From positions 12,625,001 to 12,689,000 of the forward strand of contig NC_092570.1 in assembly GCF_037975245.1 (NCBI RefSeq): a stretch of DNA of 64,000 bases, in the 5' to 3' direction. The DNA is from Apostichopus japonicus (lineage: Eukaryota > Echinodermata > Holothuroidea > Aspidochirotida > Stichopodidae). Below are positions 51,875 through 64,000 of this stretch, in pieces (position 1 is the stretch's first letter; the number at the start of each line of letters is the position of its first letter). The notes under the pieces were generated by a model that was given only the letters and a program-made list of their open reading frames with translations, ran no database searches and was not told the origin of the DNA. Position numbers and translations under genes: made by a program.

Positions 51875-52150
51875 AACCTGATCATTGGCAATGACATGTT
51901 GATCACTACTTGATATTGGCAATGACATGTTGATTAATAATTTATGGTCAGTCACGAGTTGATCAATATTTTATATTAGCAATAACATTTTGATCAATAC
52001 TTTATTGGCTATGACATGTTGATCAATACTTTAAGGTCAATCCCATTTGATTTGAATCAATACTTTATTGGCAATCACATGTTGTTGAATACTGCATTAG
52101 CAATCACATGTTGATCAATATTTTATTGGCAATGACGCGTTCATCAATTT
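51875..52150. repeat. ~30 bp repeat, about nine copies
   Basis: Degenerate units of ttgatcaatactttattggc plus aatgacatg, from 51880 to 52150, with copies of differing length. Confidence 0.85.
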
Positions 52151-52678
52151 GATAACATCGTTCATGGTCCAGTTAGCTTCTTACTTCAGAGAAATTCATA
52201 TCTGGTTGGAAGCTAAATATGCTATGGAATGTGCTAAAGAGTGATCGGGTTTATTACAAATCACCTCTCTGCTGATTATTTTATATGTCTGAATATTCCC
52301 AAAATATTTGTTATAAACTCCTGAATGTGGACAGATGAGGCTACATAACGTCAAGAACTGTATAGTGGCCCTTAGAAGTAACCTTACAAAAAAACGATAA
52401 ACAATTTTTCAAACAATTTTTCAAAGTATGAGAACGCTAATATTGCGTTTGACAGAGAAACGATTTATTAATCGTTTAGTATGGATATTTCAAATATAGT
52501 TTGTTCAGTAACGAACGTGACGTCATCTGGGCAAATGTAGATTACAACATAACCCACGTTGCATACAGTTCCGACAGTAGTCACAACCTTAACCGCGATT
52601 GAATACAGATTAATTTTTCCTTAAGTTTTCGGTGAAATTTCTTATAAATTAGAAATGTTTAAAAAAATCGTTAAGCCG

Positions 52679-52879
52679 TCATCTATGTAGGCCTAGTGCA
52701 TGGGTGATTTCGTGGTCTTTGTGTAACACAAGGTTAGCTTCAACAGCAGACTCTTCGTTGTTTACATTGCGCTGTCCAGCTCGAATGCGAAGAATGTGGT
52801 AGGCTATATTGTTAGGTTTACAATCGGACAAAATTTCTATGAATGCTAAGCTTCCCGGTACTACATTCTGCTCTGCCAT
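52679..52879 (-). other. Unassigned 66-codon open frame
   Basis: The minus-strand frame MAEQNVVPGSLAFIEILSD.. has ordinary composition and no repeats. I see no signal peptide, domain, or splice partner. It could be a relic of a coding sequence or chance. Confidence 0.15.
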
Positions 52880-53111
52880 CGATTCCGCAATGTTTCACCT
52901 TTCGATATTGCAATACTTTTCAAGTAATATTAAGAAGCTTCCTTTATTGTAAATGTGATCCGTGAATTTCATTTCAGCGATTTCGAAAAACGGTTTATTA
53001 AATGTGGTTTAAGTGTATTTTGTGCAATGCTATGTACGTACCAACTGGCCAACTAGGCATTGTATGATGTACGTTCGCGATGTGTACGTAATATATAAAA
53101 GGATAAATCAA

Positions 53112-53245
53112 ATAAAATAAAACTGTTAGCAAACTGCTTATCCACTAGAGCCTGTGTAAGAGAAAGTGTAAAAGTAAGTTGGCCTGACGTTTCGATCCTA
53201 GCAGGATTTTCTTCAAAAGCCAAGCCATTGAAGAAGATACTATAT
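53112..53245 (-). mobile_element. Dispersed hairpin repeat, copy 3
   Basis: A minus-strand copy of the family at 21761. It contains ctgcttatccactagag and the hairpin with cgatcctagcagga, followed head to head by a short opposite-strand stub (ccattgaagaagata). The junction between inverted copies resembles the one at 35590. Confidence 0.6.
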
Positions 53246-53473
53246 TAACATTGCCAGATTTTCTGTATAAATAAACCAAAAGATATACAAATTAAGAAAG
53301 AAACAGAAATGGCAAAATCCAAAGGAAGTACCGTGGTTACAACTATATTTGGTTATGACATCAGTTAACACTTTAACATATACTTTCTATCAAATTGAGA
53401 ATTACACTTTGTACAAATTAAGTCTAGAGTAATCTATACTAATTGTTAATATACGGATCCATGATGAAACATC

Positions 53474-56400
53474 CTAGCGACCAAACCAATGTCGCCATCC
53501 ACCACCTCCCCCTCCACCTCCTCCTCCACCTCCTCCTCCTCCACCTCCTCCTCCACCTCCTCCTCCTCCTCCACCTCCTCCTCCTCCTCCTCCACCTCCG
53601 CCTCCGCCTCCTCCTCCTCCTCCACCTCCTCCTCCTCCACCTCCACCTCCACCGCCTCCACCACCACGTTCTATCACCAGTTCCTTTTTGTCACAATCTT
53701 TTGGATTTTTGCCACCTCCTCCAGCACCCCCTCCACCGTTCCCTCCTCCTCCACCACCACCGCCTCCACCATTGTTACCGCCTCCACCTCCTCCGCCTCC
53801 TCCTTTTCCGCCATTGTTTCCACCTCCACCGCCCCCTCCACCGCCACCGCCTTTCCCGCCATTGTTACCGCCTCCACCGCCCCCTCCACCGCCTCCAACT
53901 TTTCCGCCATTGTTTCCACCTCCACCACCACCGCCTCCGCCTCCTCCTCTTCCACCATTGTTTCCACCTCCACCGCCCCCTCCACCGCCACCGCCTTTCC
54001 CGCCATTGTTACCGCCTCCACCTCCACCTCCACCGCCTCCAACTTTTCCGCCATTGTTTCCACCTCCACCACCACCGCCTCCGCCTCCTCCTCTTCCACC
54101 ATTGTTTCCACCTCCACCGCCCCCTCCACCGCCACCACCTTTCCCGCCATTGTTACCGCCTCCACCTCCACCTCCACCGCCTCCAACTTTTCCGCCATTG
54201 TTTCCACCTCCACCACCACCGCCTCCGCCTCCTCCTCTTCCACCATTGTTTCCACCTCCACCGCCTCCTCCACCGCCACCCGCCTTTCCCGCCATTGTTA
54301 CCGCCTCCACCTCCACCTCCACCTCCACCGCCTCCAACTTTTCCGCCATTGTTTCCACCTCCACCTCCACCGCCTCCGCCTCCTCCTTTGTTACCTCCAT
54401 TGTTACCTCCTCCACCGCCACCTCCACCACCGTTATTACCGCCGCCGCCTCCTCCTCCACCACCTCCTCCTTTGTTACCACCATTGTTACCTCCTCCCCC
54501 ACCTCCACCTCCTCCATTGTTGCCTCCTCCTCCACCTCCTCCTCCACCTCCTTTGTTCCCTCCATTGTTACCCCCCTCCACCGCCGCCACCGCCGCCATT
54601 GTTACCTCCTCCTCCACCACCACCACCTCCTCCTCCCCCGCCTCCGTTATTACCACCGCCTCCTCCTCCACCACCTCCTCCTGTGTTACCACCGTTGTTA
54701 CCTCCTCCTCCACCACCGCCTCCTCCCCCGCCTCCGTTATTACCTCCACCTCCTCCGCCACCCCATCCTCCCCAACCCCCAGTCCAATCTTTCCAATTAT
54801 TCCAACCACCACCGCCACCTCCACCGCCGTTGTTGCCGCCACCGCCTCCGCCTCCTCCGCCTCCTCCTCCTCCTCCGCCGCCACCTCCTCCTCCTCCTCC
54901 TCCTCCACCGCCTCCGTTGTTGCCTCCTTTATTTCCGCATTTGTTGCATTTACCGCGTTCATCAAGATCTTCAGTGAGCTTTGCAACCAGTCTTTCCTGC
55001 CTCTCCTTAAGGACCTGATGAGTGAAAAGAAAGTATGATTTTCAATACGAGGCACTCAGTTAATGTTTTAGATTTGGTTATCATACCATTGTTCATTAAA
55101 AAATAAAATTATGAGCCCTCAACATCATTGTCGCTGGTCGATGGATGTCAATGGATCGATGGATCAAAATTAAACATTTTCCGTCCAAACAAACGTAAAA
55201 AATTGCCAGTAATTCCGATACAGAATGTGTGTACACTTTCAAAACTGTGAAATTTACATTTTTTTCACTGGTGTGCTTTAACAAGTTACAAGTAGATCAA
55301 AGCAAACGGTTGCATTCGAAACTTATTTCCCTCGCCATCTAGTACGTTGGATTAAACACCGTTTGTTACATGTGTGGTCCTACAGACCCCGTCAGTCACA
55401 CAATTAGTGTTTACTATAAACATTTATGAAATAAATGAGTTCAAATTGTCTCTGCAAATGACTGGTGTGTCTGATTATAGAACTAGCTAGTTTATTAAGT
55501 TGATTCTAGTCACAACATTCTCTCTATGGATAGTGACCTCATTACTTTTTGAATCGCGTACAATGTACAAATTAGTCTGACGACTGAATGAATTATTGCA
55601 TATTCATGCCTCTTTCGTCACTATAACAGAGCAACGTGTTAACGTTAAACATTAATATGATACAAGTATGAAATATTTAAAAAATGTCGATAAAATTATG
55701 CTAGGTCTACGTTGGCAGAATCGCAAATTAAAATTAGAACTCGAGTGACTTGTTCATTTTTATCCAAAAGTCAGAAAGTTAATCACTAAAGAGGGAATTA
55801 TTTTATGCATCACTTTAATCTTGGGGGGGGGGGGGAGGTGGGTGTATCCTAAACTGTTAATACGGTATTGCTCATCTCTGCTATACATATGCCTTAACCG
55901 TGCTGGCATACAGTGTAGCCTATATATACATTCTGACGTAATGCGACCAAAGCTATCTCGGGAAACCATTTTGGATGTGAGTTGCTGGTTCTCTTATTTT
56001 CAATTTCCATTTCAATGTAAATTTCAAGGTTTTTTGGGGGGAGCTGTACTTCAACGAATTAGGAAATATCTCCAAATTGGGCTTCAACATATATGAACTT
56101 ACTCTGTTTTAAATTGAACGATATCATTATGGAATTGACAAGTTCATAATTCCATATTAATGAGTCAAGACACGGGGGAATTATTTATTAGACATATTTG
56201 ACAGGAGGTGTACATGAGATGTAGCACCGACTCTAATTCACTTTTCACTTCTTAGATTGAAACTGCAGTCAAAAACAAATCTTCATCTAACACCTAGACC
56301 CTATATGCAGTTAACCTACTTTATTCCCTTCTAACATGACTTAAAATAAAGTCCTATTTTTTTGTTCTTAACCACGTGGACATTACTTATGTTGGATGGG

Positions 56401-59400
56401 CTATTGCATGTGGTTAAGAATTAGGTCAGTAAGCACCTAGCTAGGAAAGATAATCACACGAAGAGTGATTAGAGGATGACGTCAGGCAGAAAATTAATAT
56501 TTGTATATTAATATTTGCTTGTTGCAGACCTTATAAAGACTAAACGCTAGTATCAGTTCAGGCTGTATTTATATACCACACTTGACTGCCAGAAATGACC
56601 TTTTGAATGTCTGAGATCGGTCAATTAAATTGGCTGGAGTATTTAGTCTAACACACAGTCCATTAGGTCAATTCCTCAGAAGATAAATACACCAAACTCA
56701 AAAAGGAAAAAAAAAATGTTTATAGCCTCAGGTAACATGTTTGGCATATACATTACGAATTTGTTATGGACGAATTCTGTTTAATGTCATCTAAGGGTGC
56801 ATGTTATATTGTTCACTTGAAGCTGAACGAACGTATTTTTAGCTGAGTAACGGTCAACTATAAAACAATTAACATTAACCGTTGAGCCTGCACCGAGGAG
56901 CACGTGATCATTATTATCAATATTGCGTTAAGGAAACATTTCAGAAAGTTAACATAGTTTAAAGTTGGTTATCTTGAAAACCGGAGCAGCCATATTGAAA
57001 CGTTAATAATACTCACATATTTCTCTTTTTTTTTTTGGACTATCACTAAAATGTAGCCCTTAAATTCAGCCCTAAAGTTATTGTTTCAGTAACATCTTCA
57101 ACATCATTGTTATCACAATGATACAGAACAGTAAACAGATTTGTTAGTGTATAACAATTAAATGCATGTGACGAAAACACCCGCAAAACCATTTTGCACT
57201 TGTAACCCTTGATTGAAGCATATATGAGGAAGCCAGATTACACGAGCACTGTATTTGTATTAACCAATTCTCTTTGTTTTCATTAAATACAATCGATTAA
57301 TATGTAAACCAAATTTTCACATTGCTGAAATTTTGGGTTTTAAATACCTCGCAATAATATTTACCGTTAACAATGTCACACCATAACCGGGGGAGGCTGA
57401 AATTATTTATTTTAATTATAAAGTTTTATTATCGAGTAGAATATGATTATGCCATTTATATACTCAGACCGAGCCAGCCACTTAAAGTATTTGTTCTTAG
57501 CATACATTTCCTGTACGTGATTAAATAGACAGCGAGTCGACCTGTTGTGATTCTTGTAGTGTTTTTTTGTTCAATGTTAATCGATAGGCTTACTCAGACG
57601 CAATATTCGTTTGACTACAACCCATATATTAGCTTTAAGTAATACATAACACTGTACAAAAACACAGTGTAGTATACACTTTTTCAATTGCATCTATTTT
57701 CACCTGTGTAAAAACTGGTGAATTCGGGTTGTTTATTATTGCGTAATTGTTGAATGAAAAACCCTTGTTATGTCGGGCCCTGTGTTTTATATGTTAAGTA
57801 ACCCTTGCGATAAACTTGCTATATACTCTTGCAACTGATAATCTGTAGAATTATCTTAACAAATGCCGAACATTCTGGACGAGACATTCGACATTTGTTG
57901 CGACATTAACGTCACTTAAATGTTATGTTCTCACGAAATTTGCGAGAAGGAACGCTGCAAACACAAAAATTGATTTTGATAATTTCGTAGAATTTGAAAC
58001 CATCGCGACTATATATACACGTCCAGGTGGAATTTCTATTCCGCTTTGTGAAATGACCCTTAAACATAAGAGGCTCATCAATCAAATTGACTGGACTACT
58101 TAGTCTACCACACAGATCCAAATTAAAGCAGCGTTTTGAGTTTATTTTGATCAATATTTTGCTGCTGTTCAGTACTAAAATATCAAATTACTAGATCTTC
58201 ACTGAATAGCTCGACTAGCCAAGATTTTGTTTCAGATAGTGGAGTACACGTTCAATTGTTTTAAATAAATTTCCATGTAGTGTTAAACCGTGCTTACTAT
58301 GCCACTATGAAAAGTGTACGGACGAGAACAATGTCCATAATTGAATAAATATCTTTTATTACCTTCTGATGAACCTGCGTTTGGTGGAAAAAGGAATAAC
58401 CAGGAAAGCGTCTTAGCTTTACAAATTAAAATCTTATTTTGTGCAATCATTGTAAGGTTTGGAAAAATTGCTGAACAAACTAAAAAACGCTGCTTTAAGG
58501 AAAACTTGAGACTTTAACGGTGTACTGTAACATGTTTACACTGTATACAATCTTGTCATGTACACAAATCGTATGGGATTTCATCCATTGGTGCTTGGCT
58601 GTTCATATGAAGTTAAACAAACATTTTCGGTTGAGTTCAAAGAATTGATTTACATAAATTGTAAAAGATGAAGCGACGCCATCCTCGAATTAACCTTCCA
58701 GACATTTGACACATTTTAATGGTGCATTTTTTGATAACAGAATTAGCTATATAGAATATTTACTTCCACTCAAAGGAGGGTGGGTGGGGTGGTGTGGGGT
58801 GGGGGGGGGTGATGACTTATCAATCTAAAGTCGTCTTTTAGGAGGCAGTGGGCCATCTTATTGAAGTAATAAGTTGCATAAAATCATAAAGAAAATAATC
58901 TTTTATATAGTTACTGAAGCATATGATACTCTTTAGTTCAAGCTCCGAGCTCCGAGCTGAGAGCTTTGCGCTTTTCTTCAAGTTTGTTCAAGTAGCTAAT
59001 CTATAGTACTGCGTACATGTTTATACCAGACAGGCATAGGACTTTCACCGTAATGATTTGATACCCGAGGTCACTACGTCCTAGTAGTTTGGTACTGTAA
59101 CAAAGAGCTATTGAAAGTTCTGACAAGTTTTAGCTTTTTAGACCTAATTCTAACATCAAGTTTGTAAAGTTATTTTACGTAAATTATATGTTACTGAAAT
59201 CAAAGACTCAATCGAGCTGTTTGACTTCTTAAATGTCCGGTAAACATTTAACTTTCTCTGTACAAACATTCTTAACATATTGAGTACAAATCTACTAATA
59301 CTAACTATGATATCTTTAGCTATTTTTAACGTCTAAGTACCGGTCAGTCTCTTAAGTCTATTGATTGAAACTTCCATCTATAGGCCATTATAGTTCTGGA

Positions 59401-59721
59401 CAATCGCTTTGTAAGTAGTGACGAGATCATAAATAATTATTATTGAAAAATAACAAAAATAACAAAAAATTAACGTCAATTATCTTGTATTTAAATTTTG
59501 TCGCCCAGACACAATTTGTCTTGACCATGAAATGAGTATAAAATAGATGAAATTTATGCGAAGATTGATTCTAAACCTTTAGTTTATAATGAGAGAATAG
59601 AATGGCCCACCTCGTCTTTCTCGGTTTCATCGTCCAATTCCCTCTTAGCCAATGGTGCAGAGAGGGAGACGGTGACGAACACCACCAGAAGGGCCAGCAC
59701 CAATACAAGTAGACGGGCCAT
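53474..59721 (-). CDS. Gene C: secreted polyglycine / Asn-Gly-Lys protein, interrupted by two 1 bp insertions (two exons)
   Basis: Exons are complement(59611..59721) and complement(53474..55014). Exon 1 (37 codons) starts at MARLLVLVLALLVVF, has an SAPL junction and an acidic end, and leaves by a weak donor gag|gtgggc in phase 0. Exon 2 follows cttttcactcatcag| with VLKERQERLVAKL, a CNKC pair, then polyglycine. A patch WNNWKDWTGGWGGW lies at ~54817-54762, a long NNGG[K/R] array follows, then a spacer KNPKDCDKKELVIER (53711-53667), a further glycine run and the end WRHWFGR. Two extra C residues break the frame: in the C6 run 54571-54576 (giving TAA at 54570-54568) and near 54279-54281. With both discounted the protein would have about 549 residues. 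Base-calling errors in homopolymers or real pseudogenisation are both possible. An upstream in-frame ATG at 59838 lacks signal character. Confidence 0.7.
53760..54330 (-). repeat. 144 bp higher-order repeat in gene C
   Basis: Three polyglycine modules ending NNGGKV, NNGGK and NNGGR together form a 144 bp unit. The plus-strand marker ctttcccgcc occurs at 53851, 53995, 54139 and 54284: spacings of 144, 144 and 145. The odd base is the second frameshift. Confidence 0.92.
54568..54576 (-). other. Frameshift and in-frame stop in gene C
   Basis: A run of six C on the plus strand (54571-54576) shifts the glycine frame. The next codon on the minus strand becomes TAA instead of GGT-AAC. Five C would restore the Gly-Asn-Asn pattern seen elsewhere. 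Translation as written would end near residue 186. Confidence 0.75.
55015..59610 (-). other. Intron of gene C
   Basis: 4.6 kb, AT-rich, with G-runs at 55825-55836 and 58800-58810. A 14 bp inverted repeat ttcttaaccacgtg / catgtggttaagaa at 56365-56420 could form a hairpin. No gene seen in it. Confidence 0.6.
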
Positions 59722-59876
59722 CTTGTCGTGGACCATGGATCGATTCCAAGGCGCCTGATTAAGATTCAGTTGTGTCACCGACGATTTGATAAGAATGTTT
59801 CTTTCAGTTGGTCCGGAATTGGCTGTAGCTTCAACCATCTACCTCCTTATAGAAATAAATATTACCAAGCCAGCCG

Positions 59877-59883
59877 TATTTAA
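59877..59883 (-). promoter_or_regulatory. Possible TATA-like element of gene C
   Basis: TTAAATA on the minus strand about 158 bp before the MARLL start, at a distance like that in genes A and B. Confidence 0.3.
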
Positions 59884-62690
59884 GGCCCTGTCGTTAGTTT
59901 ACAATTCGTATAAACGTTATCAGCTAAACATCTTTTTATTATCGTTATAAAAAAACATAAAATGGACTTGATATTGAAATATTGACATACAGTCTAAGAT
60001 ATCTCAGTCAAGTAGATGTGGTTTACCTTTCTGGGTTTTTTTATGAGGTGTTAAATAGCAGAGGGTTAACGGGAATTATGCGTAGGAGGACACGCTCACC
60101 AAACAAGATGATTAATGTAGGCTAACATAACTGTTTCACGTACAATTGAAGCGGTGGGGGGTATCAAAAATCGAACCATTATATGATCAACGTATTGTAA
60201 AAATTTGAAAGAAAAAATTTGAAGGAAAATGACAGAAAGGTTTTCTGCTGCATTCTGTAAGTTAATTATTATTCAAATGGAGTTCCTATGAAAACTATTT
60301 GTTTGTAAAGGAAATGAAAGGGTAGCCAATACATCTCACGAGGTTAGATTAAGAAACATTAGTTAGAGAGAGATGAATATTCAGAAGGGGCGGAGCTTAT
60401 CTCTAGTTCAGGAACTCGAACAAATTAAATTTATCACTAGCTTAATATCAGGTAATGAAAACGACAGTTGTATTTCATCTGAATCACGACCTTGTTTTAA
60501 TCTTTCATAATTACCCCATATATCATGTGCTTTGATCATCATCATAAAACACAAACAAGTATGACATGTAAGAAATCAGAATTTCAATATTTATGGTGTA
60601 TTAATGAGCATTAAACATCAATGGTCACGTGGTCAACGGAGATTATAGGCAAAGTTTGGCGAAATTTGCGCGGAAAAATATGCCAAAAACCTCTCATATG
60701 CCGTAAATCGGTGGACTTCAACGTTGCTGGGTGTAGGCATAGGCAAGGGTATGGGCACGAGAGAATGGTCAGGTGTCACATTTCAAGAACCAACAACTGT
60801 TCTTATGGTTATGAAAAAATCTCAGATGATAATGCGATCATATTAAATAACGCTAAATGTTAAAGGTCAATGAGGTCAATGTAGTTCAAACTTGATGGGT
60901 CAGCATGCATGCATGAATATGTGCCTTTTGGACTGATGACATGGCAGAGGTCACATCACGAATCTGTATGTGTGTGTGGAGGGGGGGGGGGGGGATGTCT
61001 ACAACTCGTTGTATTGCCTACTTGTTGTTTGATTTGCTTTCGAAGGGGGCGTCTAGTTTTATCATTTTATCATTTATTTGCGCAATTTTGATGATTTAAA
61101 GTAGAGCAATATTCTTACTTACTTTCATTGTTTATTTATGCTTTCCTTTACAACACGTGAGTTTTACCCATTGATATTATTCCCTATAACGTCATATACC
61201 ACGCTATGAATGGATTCATATATCAATAATAATACTTACTTTAATTCCACAATTAAATAAAAAAAATGATACTTAATCCAAGCATGGGAAAGGGTATAGT
61301 TTTACCTTTTATTATTGATTCGTGCATGAAGAAATAAAATCAAAATGATTTTATCATTTCTTTTTGTCTCAAATAAAATAATAATAGGATAAGTCAAACT
61401 TACGAGAAAGTCAGACTGTGGTGGGAAAACTATGAAATCCTTGCATCTGCATGACGTCAACAGTTCCAGCTTGATGCATGGAACGTGCAACTGGTTACCC
61501 TACGTAAAGGTTACAAAACTAGAGAGTATTCATTCATTCTATTGCACATTAAACATACTTATCTCCCATGTTGTACACGACAAACATTGCTGAGCATCTA
61601 TCGCGATTGAATATTTAAATTTCCTGTAGCAAAGTACACAATAAAAGGTCACGTCATAAAACGTCAAGTGATATGCAATCTACTTTGCTTACGAAAAGAA
61701 AAATAATAAGAGTTCTGTTTATACATCTGGCTTGGCAGTTCATGACTCTCTTCGCAAAAAAATTGTCACGTCAGGATAGTTTCAGGATAATCTCTTCAGG
61801 TATCTGGTAACTATTCGAAATGTCGGTATAAAATAAGACTTTTGTTCAACCTTAATCGACCTGCAGTGGACTATATCGACATAAAGTATAATTAAACGCC
61901 ACCCATATAGATTATTATGTAAAATCGACAAATACAATTGAAATCGTTGCATAGTAATCTCTATCATTATATGACAATTTAAATTATTATAAAGTCATTT
62001 TCAATCGTGATATGTCAAATTTAAATTGTTTTCATTCCTGAATAAAAAATATAGTTACTATTAGCGTAATGATTGATAGCGCTTTGCAAACATTCGCATT
62101 GAAACAAGAAACGTTCAAAAAATCAATGATATGGATCGATTTGGACTGATAATCAAATGTCGATATTAATTAGTAGATGTTATATTATCATCGGTAACGT
62201 ATACACCCAATTTTTCCACTACCGCCTACCCTCCCCCCCCCCCCCCCCTTCCCATCTCGAACCAAGGAATACTCATCACACTGCAAGGATTTAAATTAGG
62301 AATTTGATCCTCACAATTTTCTCATAACAACAGAAAAACAACAGTATGATATTCATAGCCAGCAATGTTGTTCTTTAATAACGTTATTTCCAGAGCATTC
62401 TAGGTGGTAGGGAGGTGCCTGGTTCTCCCACTAAACCCCTTCCCTCCCCCTTCCAGCTTCATATGGAACTCGAATCCAGCAAAAGAATATTGTAATCGAC
62501 GTTGTAACGTATCAAAAAGCTACTAATGTTTGTGTTATGAATCGCTAGTGTACACTGACCCAATTACCGTCTCAAAGTTTGCATTTTTATACCTCATTTT
62601 TCCAAAAATGGAGATGTTATGACACCTTGACTTGAAGATAACTTTGATTATACTACGAATCGTGTGCAATGCAATGCAATTATTATTATT
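59884..62690. other. Intergenic upstream of gene C
   Basis: No gene supported. G-run at 60980-60994 and C-run at 62233-62248. A perfect donor-like ctc|gtaagt on the minus strand at about 61396 ends a frame that has no signal peptide. It could belong to an untranslated exon. Confidence 0.45.
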
Positions 62691-62772
62691 ATTATTTTAC
62701 CAAATTTATATAGCGCTCTTTTCATGCTTATGCATGTTCAAGAGCGTTTAACAATGACAAAAAAAAAATGAC
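62691..62772. repeat. Dispersed repeat end with tatatagcgctctt motif
   Basis: attatt repeats followed by tttatatagcgctcttttca and, inverted 30 bp on, aagagcgtttaacaatgaca. The pairing gcgctctt / aagagcgt and this wording are typical of an interspersed repeat tail common in marine invertebrate genomes. I cannot name the family. Confidence 0.45.
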
Positions 62773-63015
62773 AAAACTCTTAAAATATGAATATGAAGAA
62801 TAAAATTGACACAGCTTAAATATTATATAAAAAAATATATTAATATATAAGCGAAAGAATAATTTTAAAAATAATATAGATTTACAGTGAAAATCCTAAA
62901 AAAAAAAATAGTTTTAAGTAAATTCAAGTAACAAACTGACAAAATCCCTTTAAATATGAATACGAAAAATAAAATGGACGCAGCTTGAAAATTAATTTAA
63001 AAATATAAATGTATC
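62764..63015. repeat. Imperfect ~165 bp direct duplication
   Basis: Two similar segments (62773-62850 and 62938-63012) share gacaaaa(c/t)..taaatatgaata and aataaaat(t/g)gac(a/g)cagctt. Confidence 0.65.
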
Positions 63016-64000
63016 TATTGGACTATTCACAACCTTGTACTGAAAAGTATTAGTATAATATCCCGCAAGAAATGCATTTTTGATCATCTGTACTACATCA
63101 AGGTATAGAACATAAATTAAAAACAAGGAAATGAAGACAAATAAATTATCTCAATTTCATATGCTCGTCCATATTGCTGTTGGTCTATAGTTATATGTGA
63201 ACGTGTATAAACTCCAGCACAGATGGCGTAGAAATTGGATAGATTTAAAGCGATTTAAAAGATTGATCTGATTCTCTGAAGCATGATGGGGTTACTAAAC
63301 CAGAATAACGTTTTTTTTATTTTCTAAGGGAGGTTCCTATTGACAGTAAATGAAAAAAAAGAGAGAATAAAAAAACGTGGTCAGAAAAGTTGACTACCAT
63401 GATAGTAGAGATCACCAATTGTCGCGCAATTTGCAAAATATATTAGAGCAGTTGCAAATATTTGCGGCGTTGTATCAAATAACTAGTACCGTACACCTCA
63501 ATATAAAGGGTTCGTTGTCGAGTAGTGTCAGGAACGTAGCCGGAAGGGGGGGGGGGGCAATAGGAACTCCTCCCCCTTTCAGTGTCGAAAAAATGTTAAA
63601 ACCTATTCTTTTTTTTTGCATGGCATTTTGCCAGTGCTCTTTTGATCTTGAATACTCGTCAGCTCCGTTAACTCGATTATAATCGTAGTAACATTCAGGC
63701 CTACTGATTCAGCTACTTAGTTTGGCAGATGCAATTAGCTAAATTTAGCCTATAGCCTATTAAAAGCCTACAGTTGGCCACTGCGTAATAAAATACATAT
63801 AGCCTACCTAACCGTACTCGATGGAGTGTAACGAACCGTATGCACAACGACGACGACAACGTGCGTTCTCATCCTTTATGATTCGTCATAAGTTGTTGCA
63901 CGAACAGCATGTTATGAAGCTAAGCTAGCAATCGTACGTGATACGCGCTTCCTATAAATAGTTATTACACTGCTAAATATGAAAGTTTATATTGTCCATC
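63016..64000. other. Intergenic, window end
   Basis: No gene. A G-run with the flanking text gtcaggaacgtagccggaag (63529-63548) looks like a DNA transposon end, but no partner end is in view. Confidence 0.4.

Noticed and set aside
53443-55038. Plus-strand Leu/His, Ser/Thr and Pro-rich frames of 430-530 codons opposite gene C
   Set aside because: Shadows of the minus-strand glycine repeats; only the minus strand has the signal exon, a phase-matched acceptor and unique termini.
59722-59838. Upstream in-frame ATG extending gene C by 39 residues
   Set aside because: The extension is polar and would bury the signal peptide; MARLLVLV is the better start.
61302-61490. Minus frame ending at a perfect gtaagt donor
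   Set aside because: No signal peptide or family resemblance and no acceptor evidence; kept only as a possible untranslated exon.

Overview
This is a 64 kb window of an animal (metazoan) nuclear genome. It is AT-rich, has introns, and is full of minisatellites, (TA)n tracts, decayed LINEs and short non-autonomous DNA transposons. The repeat content (L1/Tx1-type and Jockey/CR1-type LINE relics, hAT ends, a tRNA-derived SINE head) and the silk-like secreted proteins suggest a marine invertebrate deuterostome. An echinoderm such as a sea cucumber is my best guess, but no gene in the window proves it.

The main content is a cluster of related genes for small or repetitive secreted proteins. They share one plan: a short first exon encodes a signal peptide and ends in phase 0, then a second exon begins with a short charged or amphipathic segment that usually runs straight into a low-complexity domain. 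Gene A (+, 8446-12008) and gene B (+, 14427-23934) encode polyglycine with Asn-Thr/Asn-Asn spacers, followed by Ser-His-Lys or Ser-Lys-His tails. Gene E (-, 35084-32277) is a 91-residue secreted protein that has the N-terminal part only. Gene D (-, 47498-42944) joins Lys/Ser/Gly repeats, Ser-His-Asp repeats, polyglycine and a mucin-like Pro-Thr-Thr-Val domain. Gene C (-, 59721-53474) is polyglycine with Asn-Asn-Gly-Gly-Lys/Arg spacers and Trp-rich patches, and is interrupted by two one-base insertions. An extra signal-peptide exon lies at 13902-13994. A and B point right and E, D and C point left, so the two groups converge.

Region by region: 1-8.2 kb has no gene but holds a 34-37 bp minisatellite (4.0-4.8 kb), a (GGGGA)n tract (5.9-6.2 kb) and a purine tract (7.4-7.7 kb). 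8.3-24 kb holds genes A and B. The 8 kb intron of B contains (TA)n, a ~230 bp degenerate tandem repeat and a 480 bp foldback element. 24-32 kb is gene-poor, with a tRNA-derived SINE head and a dead L1/Tx1 LINE (27.1-30.1 kb). 32-35 kb is gene E with a LINE relic and an inverted 12-mer array in its intron. 35-43 kb holds (TA)n, a small insertion with a 16 bp target duplication, a 9-mer satellite and a hAT-type element with an 8 bp target duplication. 43-47.5 kb is gene D, with minisatellites in its intron. 47.5-53.4 kb holds a second hAT-type MITE and a ~30 bp satellite. 53.4-59.9 kb is gene C. The rest is repeat-rich intergenic DNA.

Taken together, the locus looks like a tandem family making an extracellular fibrous, adhesive or matrix material: glycine-rich stretches, aromatic patches, metal-binding His repeats, cationic Lys/Ser tails and one mucin-like member. 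This function is inferred from composition and secretion signals only.
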